DNA from: Eucommia ulmoides
Taxonomy: Eukaryota > Streptophyta > Magnoliopsida > Garryales > Eucommiaceae
DNA length: 64,000 nt
Direction: 5' to 3'
NCBI GenBank assembly: GCA_016647705.1
Contig: CM028339.1
Span: forward strand, 23,661,803-23,725,802
The notes under the pieces were generated by a model. It was given only the letters and a program-made list of their open reading frames with translations. It was not told the DNA's origin and ran no database searches. Made by a program: the position numbers and the translations under genes. Shown in pieces: positions 34,683-47,056 of this stretch. Positions within the stretch are counted from its first letter, which is position 1. Every line of letters starts with the position of its first letter.

Positions 34683-36922
34683 TTTAAGCTTAGGGGTTGT
34701 TTATGCTTGGGAAAGGTTTTACACACCCCCAAGATATCCTTTTACAAATAATACCTTAGTCCAAATGAATATTCACTTTTAAACAACACCCAAGTGGTTT
34801 TCTTTGATTTGCTTTAACAAAACAATTCCCTCTTTTAAAGTTTTTATCTTTTTTATGTATTTTTGACGTGATGTGGTGATAAAGCAGGAAAATACTTCGC
34901 TAGCTAGTCATCAACAACCCAATAGAAGTATGTAAAAAATAGAAATATTAACGATTGAACCTTAAAAACATTTCCTACATTTCCCTATTTGCACAGAGAA
35001 TCAAGTCGACATGTAGTTCCAACATGAAAGCTATACGAAATGAAGTATTTTTTGTATTTTTTGAAGGCCAAACCTTATAAAGGTTGCCTACATATCCTTG
35101 TTTTCATAAGGAATCAGGTCGACATATAGTTCCAAGCATGCAAACTAAGATTAAATTAATTAAATAGGTGACCAAACTCGTACCTAGGTTGCCTACGTAC
35201 TTTGGCGAGTAACCAAAGATCAGGTCATCACGTAGTTCGTTTAAGTTTTGTTTCATGTGTTCTTCATGGTCTGGATGTGTTCATGATGTTCTTGGATGTT
35301 TTTGACATAGTTGGATGATTTTGACATGTTTTCGACATTTTTTTGTCTTTATTACTTGTTATACATGTTTTGTATATGAAATTTAAGTATCAATACTACA
35401 TGATCATGCTATGTACAAACATAATACAAATATTTAAGACAAAATCAAAGGGTGTTTCAAGAAGACATACCTACTTATAGGAAGTAGTATTCTCTAAGTG
35501 ATTATCTTCCTTTCCTTCTTGATCTTCTTTGGTTGTCCTTGATCGGTTATCTTCAAATCCTCAAGTTCTTCCTTGAAGAACCTCAAGAACTTCCTCTAGG
35601 TATGAATTTCAATAGAATTTTGAGGTGTTATTGAAGATAAATTCTTGGAAACCCTAGAAACTGAGAGCTTTGCTCGAACCTAGAAAGAGAATGAATGGTT
35701 TCGAAGTGTTGAAAAATGAAAACAGGCCCCAATATATATAGACTTGGGGGTCTGTTTTCCTTGGAGATGATCTTGTTATGTCTTGATCTTGAATAGCTTT
35801 GGACGAATTTTGAAGATTTTGTAAGATTCTCCAAAGATTTAGTAATGATTACAAATATTTATAGGATCTTTGCAATCATTGGCAATCATTGATAATGATT
35901 CGTAATCATTGGCAATCATTACACAATCTCCAATATAATTGATTGCACATGGGTGCATTAATGGATTAATATGAAACTTTTGGTTTGGTTTGGTGGCTAA
36001 GTATCGGTTAGTTTTACTATTTCGGTTTAGTTGCCATTAATGCTTCCAAGGTTATTTGAATTTGGTCTTGAGGCATCAATTTACATTTAATGCTTGATGG
36101 TGACCTTGAATGTGATGGGCCCTAATTCAATTGGATTGGAATCGAATCAGCTCAGTTTGTCTTGTGATCAGTAGTTACATTTCAAGGATTTTGGTTAACC
36201 CTAAGATAATATGATAAAAATATCTTCATACTTTGAATCTACCCGATCCATGTCATACCAAGCATTACATTATTGATGGGATAGGCATTTAATTCTTATG
36301 AAATGCCTTACTTAGGCGGTGAACAAGATCGGTTTGATTACGATAACGGTAAGTTACTTTCCAAGTAACCTAGTTCATTTCCTAGATATTTGGGGTAGAT
36401 AATATATTAGGGGTGTCTTGGTCATTCAATTGTCATTTTTGAGTCATTAAATGGTGGGTTGGGCCCTTGATTCAGTGGGCCTTTATGGCTTAGTCAAGAT
36501 GACTTCGGTTTGATTGATTTCAAACCAAGTCCTAATCTTTAGTTACCTTGTGTAATTTGAATTTGTCATGAAATTTCCATGCCTTGATTTAGGTGTTTGG
36601 AATTGTTTCTTGATGGTATCTGATGTAACATGCATAAATGAAATAGTATTTTTGGTGTTAAACAGATAAAAATCAGTGATAGTAAATGTTTCAAGGTTAA
36701 AGTAGGTAACAAAGGTATTTGGTGAAATATCCTATAATTGATGGGTAGTGTCGAATTTTTATTCCTATTAAAGGTGATTTAATGAAAATCAACCTTTAAT
36801 AATGTCATTTTAAACCCCCAATTTAACAGTTTTATGTTTTTCCTATGTTTTTTTTTTTTTTTTTTAAACTTATACTTTCAATTCGACACTGATTGAGCGG
36901 GACAAAATGCAGTGTCTGCAAG
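34683..36922 (+). repeat. Long LTR-like region with internal repeats
   Basis: Three diverged blocks (about 34970-35030, 35080-35140, 35185-35250) share a cctacrt..atcaggtcrwca..yrtagttc layout. The right end, gggacaaaatgcagtgtctgca (36899-36922), resembles the 'gacaaaattgggtgtctaca' type ending of long Gypsy LTRs in dicots. No coding domain was seen in 34100-36922. I infer a solo or partial LTR. The left terminus is not resolved and may be nearer 34200. Confidence 0.4.
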
Positions 36923-38279
36923 ATGTATGGGGTATTTATTTATGTTTTTATGTGTATATGATGAATGTTAAACAAAATAAATAAATTTTAAAACAAATGA
37001 GATCGTAATAAATATCTCTTTAAAAAAAATATTAAGTTGTAAGCGATCTAGCATATGGGATATGCGTCTTCGTGGTTTTCCAACATGAGAATTTGTTAAG
37101 TTAGGGATTCTATAAGCCTAAAGTCAGTACATAACTATCGGGCAGTACCGTATCCTAGAAATCAAGCTCACGATAAATTATTTTTTATTTATAACATGCA
37201 AAGAGTAGACTAGTATGTTCCTATAGCTATCGGGTGGTGTGTACATTACAACTAGCTTGGAGTATGCTGGGTGGGTGTAACTTAGCTAGGGAAGTATATC
37301 CTTAGCTAGTAGGTGGTCTATGATCAAACCAAAGACCAAATCTGAATTGAATCTTACCCAAAAGGTAAAAGACAAAAGTTGCCTATTTCCAAGAGTAGAA
37401 GTTCCTTAGTTGTCATGCAGGCTTTATCAATGTGAAGTGATTATTAAATTTCCTACTTGGGGAATTTGGAATGTAACCGTTTCTCCAAAGATAAGTGAGA
37501 TTTGAAAAATTTAGTGGGAGTATATTTAGATTCATAAAAGACCTTTAAACTAAAATTGAATATATAATAATTTTCTATTAATATTTGTTAGTTGGTTATA
37601 CTTCTTTGTATAGATATTATTGAACTAAACCACAAGTAAAGTTCTTGAGAAAATTATTTAACCAGAGCTAAGTTCTCAAATTAATTTTGGAAATTAAAAT
37701 GCGTTTTAACTTCTGAAAGGTTGGGCTAAGTTCTGATGGTCCACTTGTCTTACTGGACAAACATTGATGAGAAACATATAACTTCCATAGGATTATAAGT
37801 GAGCTAACAAGTTCTAGATACAGTACGAAAGTATATTGAACAATATGCAATAGTGAATACCTGGAGTTTCTCTATCGCAAGCGCAAGATATAACACTTCG
37901 AAATGAGTTTTTTCCAGATAGAATAGTGGTAGGATCATCTTCCCACAGGCTTCGCCCATGATGATTGGCCATAATTAAGACCTAAATGATTTGGAATCTT
38001 TTAGGACTCCGAAACTGATAGTGAATTAATTTTTACAAAAATGTAGGACTCATTCTCATGGCTTTTGGTGAAATTCGACATAAGCAATTTAGAATTCGTT
38101 CTTCTTGCACTTCTAAATTTTTTGAAGATAACAGTAGGATCTTGAAAAACCAAAGTGATTGTTTCTCGTTTTAAGAAATACTTCTTCCTCCAAGAAGAAG
38201 TAAGAGATGATTAAGCATAAATTTCTAATTTATAGACAACATTTCAATCTTGGATTATTATCTTTGGTTATAGTGTAGT

Positions 38280-41194
38280 TGTCACGACCTCTCCCGAAAT
38301 CCCGACATCCCGGTGACGACATCATGACATCACCGAACAACCAACCAACCATCTATTACACGACCATATGCATATATATAAATAAACCATCATCTATATG
38401 AAGTTATAAATATTTCTGTTATGGGAACACACCATTTCCCCAAATATACTAACAGTAAAATATAATACCATGAACTCCTCACAGGTTCGCCTCAGAAAGC
38501 TCATCTCAACCCTCCACACGACTCCATCGTAGGACTCCACCTAGCGCAAGTAGAGGACCGACTCCTAGCTACTTCACCTGCGAGTGTACTACCTTCTTAG
38601 TAAAAATATCTTTAATAATAAAAACTCATTCTACAACATCTAAATGGATCAAGCATAAATTTATAAATACCACACAGCTCGTAAAATCCCCAGTATAAAA
38701 GCAAGGAAAATAAAGCGACATAATTAAGTTCCATTCAAATCCAACTAATATAAAAATCATACTAATCACCATGATAATAAATATCAAATCAGTCAATATA
38801 CGTAAAACACCACATCTCAAGCACACATCTCAAACACACACTGGCCAGCCCTAGTGATCATTTTAACCTCATGATCGGGAGTTGCAACGGTACCATACCA
38901 CCCGTAGGATTTGCCTTCCTAACAGACACTCATCACTCCGCCGAAACGGATAATCACTGCGCAGTATAAACATCTAACATCACTCTGCCGAAGCAGATAA
39001 ACATCACTCCGCCGAAGTGGATAAATACTATGGCATCGTCAAATCAATAACATCGTCATATCAATACCATCACTCTGCCGAAGCAGATAATCATCACTTT
39101 GTCGAAATAGATAAATACTATAGTATCGTGAAGTCAATAATATCGTCAAATTACGAATCAATAGCATCGTCTAATCAACAACATCGTCAAATTAATAACA
39201 TCATCATCAAATCACAATGTAATGATATCGTCTAATCAACATCTTCAGATCACACATCTACATCTCTTTTTCCAAAAACTGACTTTTTATCCGAAAATCA
39301 TATTTCTCACTTTTTTTTTAAAAGGAAACGTCTGATTTTACCAAAACCACTTTTCCACTTTTTATTTTTCTTTAAAAACCATACATATGTAGAAAAATAG
39401 ATATTTTTCACTCTCTTTCAAAATCACCAAATTTCAGTGAAAAACTATTTTCAACTTCCTTTCAAAACCAACACAAGTAATCGAAAATCCATTTTCTCAA
39501 CTCACCTAGAAACCTGCTTGATCCATATCATTTTGAAATTCATTTAATTTAACTACAACTATTTTCCATCACACACACACACACACATATATATATAGTT
39601 TGGCAAGAAGATAGTACACTCACCTGGCTATCCGCTCTGCAAAACTTTTACTGACTACTCCCTACCGAGACTCCGGTGCCTGCGAACCTAATAGTGACAT
39701 GGCCTAAATTAACATTTTATGTAAAATAATCTAATCATTCAATGCAGGCCCTAAGTTCCATGTTTTCCCATTCCCACATTTTATTTGTGAAAATTGTTAT
39801 TCGGTTAATTTCGCTCCGTTACTAATTACTGTATAAAATTTATTCATGTGAACGGTCCCAAATTTATTATTCCAGTTACAATAATTTGATGCTAGAATTT
39901 AATTTAATAAACTAAAATAAACTTAACGAAAAACGTTACCCGTTCTGAATCGTCCGTTGGCCGCGAGATGGATTTTGAATTTTTATCGGGATTGTTCGTG
40001 CAAATTTTCCATTTCTTTTTTTTTTTTTTTTTTTTTTTTTTCTTTTGTTCTTTTCTATTTCTGGTTCCAGACCAGACGGCAGACCCTCTTTCTCTCTCTA
40101 CTGCCGCCATCCACCGGCGACATCCCACGCTCAGCCGACCCTTACCAAAGATCCTGCATAATACCCACCACCACTCAACAACCACCACTAGCCACCCCAC
40201 AACCGACCACGCATACCCACAAGATCATTGAGCTCACACACACACACTGACTGCAACACATACACACACCGTAGCGACCACCCACTCTCACGCCGAAATA
40301 CCCACACTCCTCTTCATCTGATCGACTGGACACTCATATGCACACGACTACCTACACACACTCACCGAACGATGGCGACGAACGGCGACGATCCCACACC
40401 ACCGACGATGAATCGAAGTCACACACACATACCCATACCGATCGGCCGACCAAAATACCCCCGATCACCAGACGAACGGAACACTCCCACAGTCACCTCG
40501 GAGCACCACTGATCGGGCAACCACATATCGCCGATGAACCGTAACACTGCCGACGACGACACGATTAACCTATCGCCACGCAGAATAAACACCCTGAACC
40601 CATGCACCACTCCGTTACACACATACTCTACCCAACATCTGAACAAAATAGCCCACAGCCGTCCCCCCTGCATCCTACCGTCGACGTTGCACCCACTCTC
40701 TCTCTCTCTCCTCCGTTTTTTTTTTTTTTTTTTTTTTTTCCTTCAGGGGTCTAGAATGTATGTACTATGATTGTATTTATATGCATGAATTAAGTTGCTA
40801 GCTCTTGATCTCGCGACTTGCCACGTTGAATTTCTCTTCCGGTTTTTGCGTGTCTTGCTTCCACTATCGATTGAACACACAGGTGTATATATATCTATAT
40901 ATGATATTTTGTTTTTCAAACTACACAAGTCTCCCCTCAATTTCCTTTAGGTTATCATTTTTAACCTAATTCAAGATATAATTTTTCTTAAAATTATAAA
41001 TTCACCTCTAAAATTTTAATTTTATAAATAAATGACAAATTGAATCCCAAAGTGTAGAATAAATGTTTTCAAATTTGCAAATTGACCCCTAAACTTTTAA
41101 TTTGGATATTAAATAACACATTTCTACCCCGTATTTTTCTAAATACTCTAAAATGCAACTAAAATTATATATGTGCTAAAGTTAGGGTCGTACA
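38280..41194 (+). mobile_element. Solo LTR, Ty3/Gypsy (Tekay/Del-like), 2.9 kb, with 5-bp TSD
   Basis: Starts TGTCACGACC and ends GGGTCGTACA (near-inverted ends), flanked by GTAGT on both sides (38275-38279 and 41195-41199). No gag or pol sequence lies inside. Contents: repeats at 38927-39245, a T24-type tract (40017-40041), a CA- and CCA-rich stretch (40090-40690) and another T tract (about 40713-40739). The size and terminal sequence fit long chromovirus LTRs. A solo LTR arises by recombination between two LTRs. The matching TSD shows that this is one insertion, into the older Copia element. Confidence 0.75.
38927..39245 (+). repeat. Short tandem and interspersed repeats inside the 2.9-kb solo LTR
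   Basis: Two motifs alternate: catcactcygccgaarygga (about five copies, 38927-39110) and catcgtcaaatcaataa-like units (about eight copies, 39030-39240). Confidence 0.75.
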
Positions 41195-42386
41195 GTAGTT
41201 ATCATTGAAGATTCTCCACATATATTTGAAAATGACTTCCTTAATACTAGGTAAAAAGGTCTATTAATAAGACCAAAGGATTCTTACTTTCTAAGTCTCA
41301 ATGCATAGGCTCGATGCAACATAATACTAAAGAGGACCTTTATCGATCTATCATGGGATTTGTCCCTTAATGATATGAGTCTGAAAAATTCTAGTTAAGA
41401 TAGAAACAATTAGTATGATTCTATATGTTTCACCAATTGAAAGTGTCATGTATTTTGTAATATGTACTAAGAATTAATATCAGACACGATGTTAGCTTGA
41501 CTGGTAAATATCAATTTCATTCAAACTAAGAGCATTGGATGGTAAGAAAATATATCCTAAAGAACTTTAGAAGAACTAAGGATAAATTTTTGTGAAATGA
41601 AAAATGAGAACATAAGATTAATTGAATCATGGTACCGAATTCCAATTTCGATGTTAGTAACAATTGATCTTTTAAAAGATATTCTTATATCTTGATAGGC
41701 CAGGTCATTAATGGGAAAGTTGTGAATGAGATATAAAATGTCATATTCTACTATGAAGACCAAGTTCACAGTAGCATTAGATGCAACTAATGAAGGTGAA
41801 AGGATTCGAAAGTTCATTATATGAACTTGGTTCCAAACATTGAGTCATGATATCTTAGTATTATGACTACAATAGGGATATAGCTTAGGCCGAGGAACTT
41901 AGATCTCATCAATATCCAAACACCAAGAGTGGTGCTTTCATGTATTAAGGCCCTAACTTTACAACGGTAAGCCAGGTGGAGTATTAAATACTTTCCTAGA
42001 TTTTTCTATAGTGCTAGTAAGAGATTGTTTGGGATAAACCCTATAGACAATCCTAGGCATGCTTGTTTTTTGTGATAATAGCAAGTAAATTAATAAAAAT
42101 GTATTTTGATATTATTATTTAATTGTATCAATGTCGTTGTAGACGTTGAATATCAAGTTGAAGTGTCTTGGCTATTTAACATGATTAAAAGGAGGAGACA
42201 GAAGACATTCAATAACTTGATATTCTAAATTGTTCCTATCTGTATTGAATTGCTGAAAAATTGTCTTCAATAGTCTAGGCTAGATTGTTACTTTATTTTA
42301 TCTTTGAGAATGGTAAGTTTCAAACCATTAGCATAATATGCTAAAACAACTACAAGAGACTAATGTAGTAAGGGACCGAACGTGAT

Positions 42387-43844
42387 TGATAACAGAATAT
42401 TACATCGCTACTTTTACCGTAAGTGTACGAGTCAAGTTTTAATATAGTAGGAAGAGTTAGGGTTGTCGTATCCACAGAAATTGGATTAAATTGTCATTAA
42501 GTACCGCGATTTTCATAACCGAATTTTATCTAGGCGCTCCAATTTTAGGGTTTTTGTAATAATAAACTAAACTAAACTAAAATACGAACTAATTAAATTA
42601 CAATACTAATATGACATTAATGGGAATACATTATATTGTAATTGACTTCGTTCACTTAAACATGTTCATTTTAGTCTAGTTTACATTAACGGTATTCAAA
42701 CTATCCGACAATCTAGGTATCGAAAGCTCACTCACTACTTCTCCCGAGTGTAAAGTGAATGAATATGTGACTTTGCGTCAATGCCAATATCCCTATCTAG
42801 CATCTAAATGACACTAATCACATGAGTCTTTCCCCAACCTCATGGATTGCATACTTTCTAATACTCTCCTGAGTCATTAGATCGTCACGTTGTGTTTAAA
42901 CCCTAATCCAAATTCGGGGTTACCTTTCCCTAGTGTTAAACCCCGATTTCTCAAACCAACTAATATATCACAACAAGCATATAATGGAAGTAAAAAAATG
43001 GTTAACACAATCGGATAAAGATAAACAACCGTTAATAAAACATCAATTTATTTAAACCACGTTTTCATGAACTACATCAAATCCTAGACAATATATGTTT
43101 ATCTATACATGGCCATAACCAAATATTCAACTACAAGAAAGCTAAACAACATCAAATACCAACAAGGGTTTAAGAACTAAAGAGAGAAATAAGGGAGAAT
43201 AGCTGTTATCTAAAGAACGGATGATTCCATGTCAATTATTTCTGCTCCGATCTTGTTTTATTCTCTCCAAATTGATGATATCTCCTTGTTGTTATGGTCT
43301 TGGATCTCTCAAAAAGTCCCCAAAAACGTGCAACAAGTATTGGGAAAGAAAGGATATAAAATGGGATCCAAAATATCACAAAACTATCCCAAAATATCTT
43401 TGCCACGTGGTGCCTGAGCACTGCAGTGGCGGTTGGCATTGCTACAGTGGTGGGAAGTTAGTAGGTCTACTGAACCTTCACCGCTGTAGCGGTGGTTGGG
43501 CAGAAAGTCCATTGACCCTTCACCGCTGCAACGGTAACACTAGGTTTTTCTTTTGACCTTAACTTTCTCTTCCAAATTTCGATTGAGGTGATTCAAAAAC
43601 CTATGGAAATATAAGACATATATATACAACTTACATGTTTTATGATTTTCCAAAATTGGATTTTATCATTGTCAAAAACTGCCTTGAAGTTACTGCACCT
43701 ATATAGAATTTACATTTTTCACCCATTTATTCAAAAACCTATAAAACAATACAAAAAACATATTAAACTAACAAAAGTGATTGAAAACACACAAATATTT
43801 GAATCTAAAAGTACTTAATTTGTTGGTAAATAAACCATTCATCA
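42387..43844 (-). mobile_element. Solo LTR (minus), Athila-like family, subfamily 3, perfect TSD
   Basis: On the minus strand it starts TGATGAATGG and ends TGTTATCA. GTGAT flanks both sides (42382-42386 and 43845-43849). Its first 100 bp match the LTR that begins at 63904, and its 3' half matches the LTRs at 51027-53851 and 58029-59403. GC-rich palindromes (43419-43428, 43479-43494, 43521-43535) lie in its first third. No internal coding sequence. Confidence 0.82.
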
Positions 43845-45189
43845 GTGATCATCTTTGATATCCTACATGGTTGTTTTATTCAATGTCAATATAGAATGGC
43901 TAAGGTTTGATTTTATTTGTGATGTTCTGACTTGATCTATTGTACATCATATATATGGGTTTCTATGCTTTTATAATACTAGTTGTTGTTCTCTAGATAT
44001 GAGCCTTTAAAGGTATTCATTAAATATAGTATGACATACATATGAATATACGAGTATGCAAGATAAAATATATCCCTCCTAACAAAAAAAACATGTCCTT
44101 TGTTATTCGATTTAAAATAATTCGCCTAAATCTCTGGCCAGAGCATTGTGATGATTGGAATGAAATTCCAGTTGGTATCACAATGAATTATATTAACAAT
44201 CAGAATAAATCTGATTAGAATAGGGATTTTTTACTTAACCATACTCTATTGGCCTTTTCAGGTATACAGATAGAAAGACTATATGATACGCTAATCATAC
44301 TTGAGGAGGTTATCTTGGAATCCAGGTGAACATGGCTGTGATAAGTAGGTAGACGTGACTCATAATCGAAGAAAATACCTTAAGGGGAAAATTGTTTTCT
44401 TCTGAAAGAGTAAAATTGAAATTGTTCTACTTTTTATTGATTAGAAAAATAAATAAATAATTATTTTTACCATCTATCTTTTGGTATAAATGTAGTGGGT
44501 CACACACAGTAGAGAATTGAAGATAGATGAGTTCTTGAAAAAAGAACGGGGAGTACTGCTGAACTTAAGAAGTTTGAGGGTTAAAGTGTTAATACAGAAA
44601 AGAAGGGATCTAGGGTTTTGAACCCTGGATAGTCATTATAAGGTGGAGCAACAATAATGGTCGCCTAACCCTTAAAGATTCAACCATATCCTATGAATTT
44701 TGGCCACTATGTGATTCTCATAGACAATTATCTTATCATGTATGTGAAATTTCATTTTTCAGATTTCACCTATTGATTTGGATCTTACTACCCTTTAAAT
44801 TCAAATAAGAGTTATCCTAGAATTTTGGAATTAGATTCGATATTAGAAATTTGAAGAACATTTTTTTATCCTAGATCTTTTATGAGGATACTGTTAGAGG
44901 TCATACATTTGTGTCACTTTTGACATGATCGATCTCTGTTCCCTATTGTCTTTGTGTAAGGCGCTCTCGAAAGAGCCTACTTAGATCGCACCTCGAGAAC
45001 TACCAACTTTGAGGATGAAGCGTCGGAAGAGGTAATCGTTGTATTAAATGTGATTTAATATGTATGCTTTATTATTTTAATGTTAATACGGTTAGATCCA
45101 ATTTTAAGCAATTAGACAGTAATCGTTGTTTAATTTTTTTTCTATTCTACTGCGTAGATATGTTTTTTTTTTAATATTCGATCTCTTCA

Positions 45190-45830
45190 GATTTATCCCA
45201 CATAGGGACACGTGTAAGAAGAAGGCTCACCTGCAATGCACGTGAGCTTGAGTACAACTTGTCTTTTGCTTGCATGAAACGCACGCGAGCTTGATCATGA
45301 CTTAGGGGCGAAAATCGTTGTGCTGATATCACTTTAGAGCACAACCCTAACGCTTAGACACGCATATATACTCTTAAGCTGCTTGCTTCCTTTCATTCTT
45401 CCTTAGCCTTAGATGTCCTTTCATAAATCTTCCAAATCCGGGGAAGCAAGTAAGCACAACTCTTATCTAAAGCGCTGATGGTAGGAAGGGACTCGGCCTC
45501 GTGTTGGCCCATTAGGTGCTTTGCGTCTTTCTGATTTACGTGCTTGATCATGACTTAGGGGTGCCCGAGGATCCTCCACGAGAACCCAGGTTAAATTCCG
45601 AGATCGTATGCAATATTGTCCTCAACCTCGAGTTTGCCGAGGAGTGAGTTTGGTATTACACAAGGTATTCTAGCCTCGAGTTGCCGAGGAATTAGCTTGG
45701 ATCTACACAAAAGAATCATCCACAGGATAAACCGAGGACATAGCCCCGTCCCAAACTCAGGCTATGACCTTTGCTCGGGAACGGTTATAAAATTTTACTA
45801 TATAAAGAAAGGGGATTAAATAGACAGTGT
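45190..45830 (+). repeat. LTR-like dispersed repeat, copy 2
   Basis: Related to 25033-25440, with additional sequence in the middle (about 45300-45540). The TATA-like actatataaagaaa (about 45800) corresponds to the one near 25418. Termini are unresolved. Confidence 0.5.
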
Positions 45831-46326
45831 AACACCCATAACGTCTCAAACTGATAAATTTTGATGTAATTAATGAGAATTGACGAAGTTGTTAGGCGAA
45901 GACTTTTCGAAATGATACTAACAATAGAAAAATAGAATAAAGCACTTATTCCAAACTCCAAAGTTCATAGTGCTAATTGAGAATTTTAGAACTTTAGGAA
46001 CTAATGGGTCCCACCTATAACTAGACTGAACACGTCATTCCGCATGCAAATGTGCAATCTTATGCCACAAGACCTTGAAATTTGGGATTCATAGTACTCA
46101 ACCTCAAGTGGTCACGTTGAATCATAGTGCAAATGTCTTAAAGTAATGTCATCAACCGACTAAATAAATGTATTAAATACATGAGTTTCGAGTCGGTGCA
46201 ATGAATTACGTCAAGTATCTCAATTTTTTACTCCCTTAAAATTCATCACTATTGTTTTTTAGGGTGATAAGAGCAGAATTAGACTAGACGAATGAGAAGT
46301 TAGACATATTTAATAAAATTAAGTGT
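45831..46326 (+). repeat. Possible Gypsy LTR fragment
   Basis: Starts tgtaacaccc, a common start of chromovirus LTRs, but no matching end or duplication was found. No coding domain seen. Confidence 0.25.
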
Positions 46327-46335
46327 TTAATTTTA

Positions 46336-47047
46336 GAAAAAATTATATTTTATATTCTTCTGACACTTTTCTAATTGATTCTTCTCCGTTTGAAAGTTTC
46401 ATTTTAAATCTTTTATATATTAACACATTTTTATTTAGTCTTTCTGTCAAAAAAAATTATCCAAACAAACAGAATTGTGAGGGTAAAATCGTCATTTTAT
46501 ATTATTTCATTTTTTAATTTTTTTTTCTTTGTTCTTTGACTCATCTCTTTCTCACGCTCAACACTCTCTCCCTCTTCCTCTCTCCCTCTTCCCGCCAGTC
46601 GGAACCACCTCGTAACAGGGGGGGAACCACCCCCTGTGAAAAATAGAGGGTGAACACCCCCTGTTTAGGGGGTGTTTCACTCCCCGTAATAGGGGGTGAA
46701 AACACCTCCTTCAACAGGGTGTGTTCCACCCACTGTTCTGGCCGGCGGGGTGAGGGAGAGAGGAGGAGGAATAGAAAGAGAGGGAGGGAGGGGGAAGGGA
46801 GGAGAGAGAGAGAGAGAGAGAGAGAAATGAGTGGGAGATCAAAAAAAAGAAAAAAAAATCATTTAAAAAATAAGAATATGTAAAAAGACATATTTATCCC
46901 TCTATTCTGTTATATTTGACAGATTTTTTGACGGAAGGACCGAATAAAAATAAGCTGATACCTAGAGGATTTAAAATGAAACGCTCAAACGGAGAGAGAT
47001 CAATTAGAAAGTGTCAATACCTAGAGGGTTTAAAACGTAATTTTTCC
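46336..47047. mobile_element. Foldback Mutator-like MITE with perfect 9-bp TSD
   Basis: Terminal inverted repeats of about 210 bp (46336-46550 and 46835-47047), for example left ctaattgattcttctccgtt and the complement of right aacggagagagatcaattag. Both sides carry TTAATTTTA (46327-46335 and 47048-47056), a perfect 9-bp duplication, the hallmark of Mutator-like transposition. It encodes no transposase. The central 280 bp form a second layer of inverted sequence: CT-rich and GA-rich arms around GGGGTG/CACCCC repeats. At 712 bp it is non-autonomous and would have been moved in trans. Confidence 0.85.
46560..46830. repeat. GC-rich nested inverted repeats at the MITE centre
   Basis: Pyrimidine arm (46560-46600) and purine arm (46745-46825) flank at least three related segments, such as aaccaccccctgt, gaacaccccctgt, agggggtg and cagggtgtgttccac, in alternating orientation. 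Confidence 0.65.
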
Positions 47048-47056
47048 TTAATTTTA

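Larger units (their letters stand above)
37020..44890 (+). mobile_element. Decayed Ty1/Copia element, split by two solo LTRs
   Basis: Plus-strand remnants of Copia RT and RNase H are readable at 41200-41960: HGI..NDMSLK-like, EHWMVRKYILK and RRTKDKFL, and later an RSHQYPN-like RNase H end. A purine tract followed by tgtttgggataa..cctaggcatgc (about 42025) looks like the 3' LTR start. Upstream pieces at 37600-38274 look like older Copia coding sequence but cannot be assigned firmly. It is interrupted by solo LTRs at 38280-41194 and 42387-43844. Heavily broken and older than both insertions. The outer limits are approximate. Confidence 0.5.

Noticed and set aside
40228-40512. 94-codon plus-strand ORF rich in His, Thr and Pro
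   Set aside because: It comes from CA/CCA-rich low-complexity sequence within the solo LTR at 38280-41194; several overlapping frames are open for the same reason.
46650-46883. 77-codon ORF in the MITE
   Set aside because: Arg/Glu repeats from GA-rich DNA of the foldback centre; no transposase domain.
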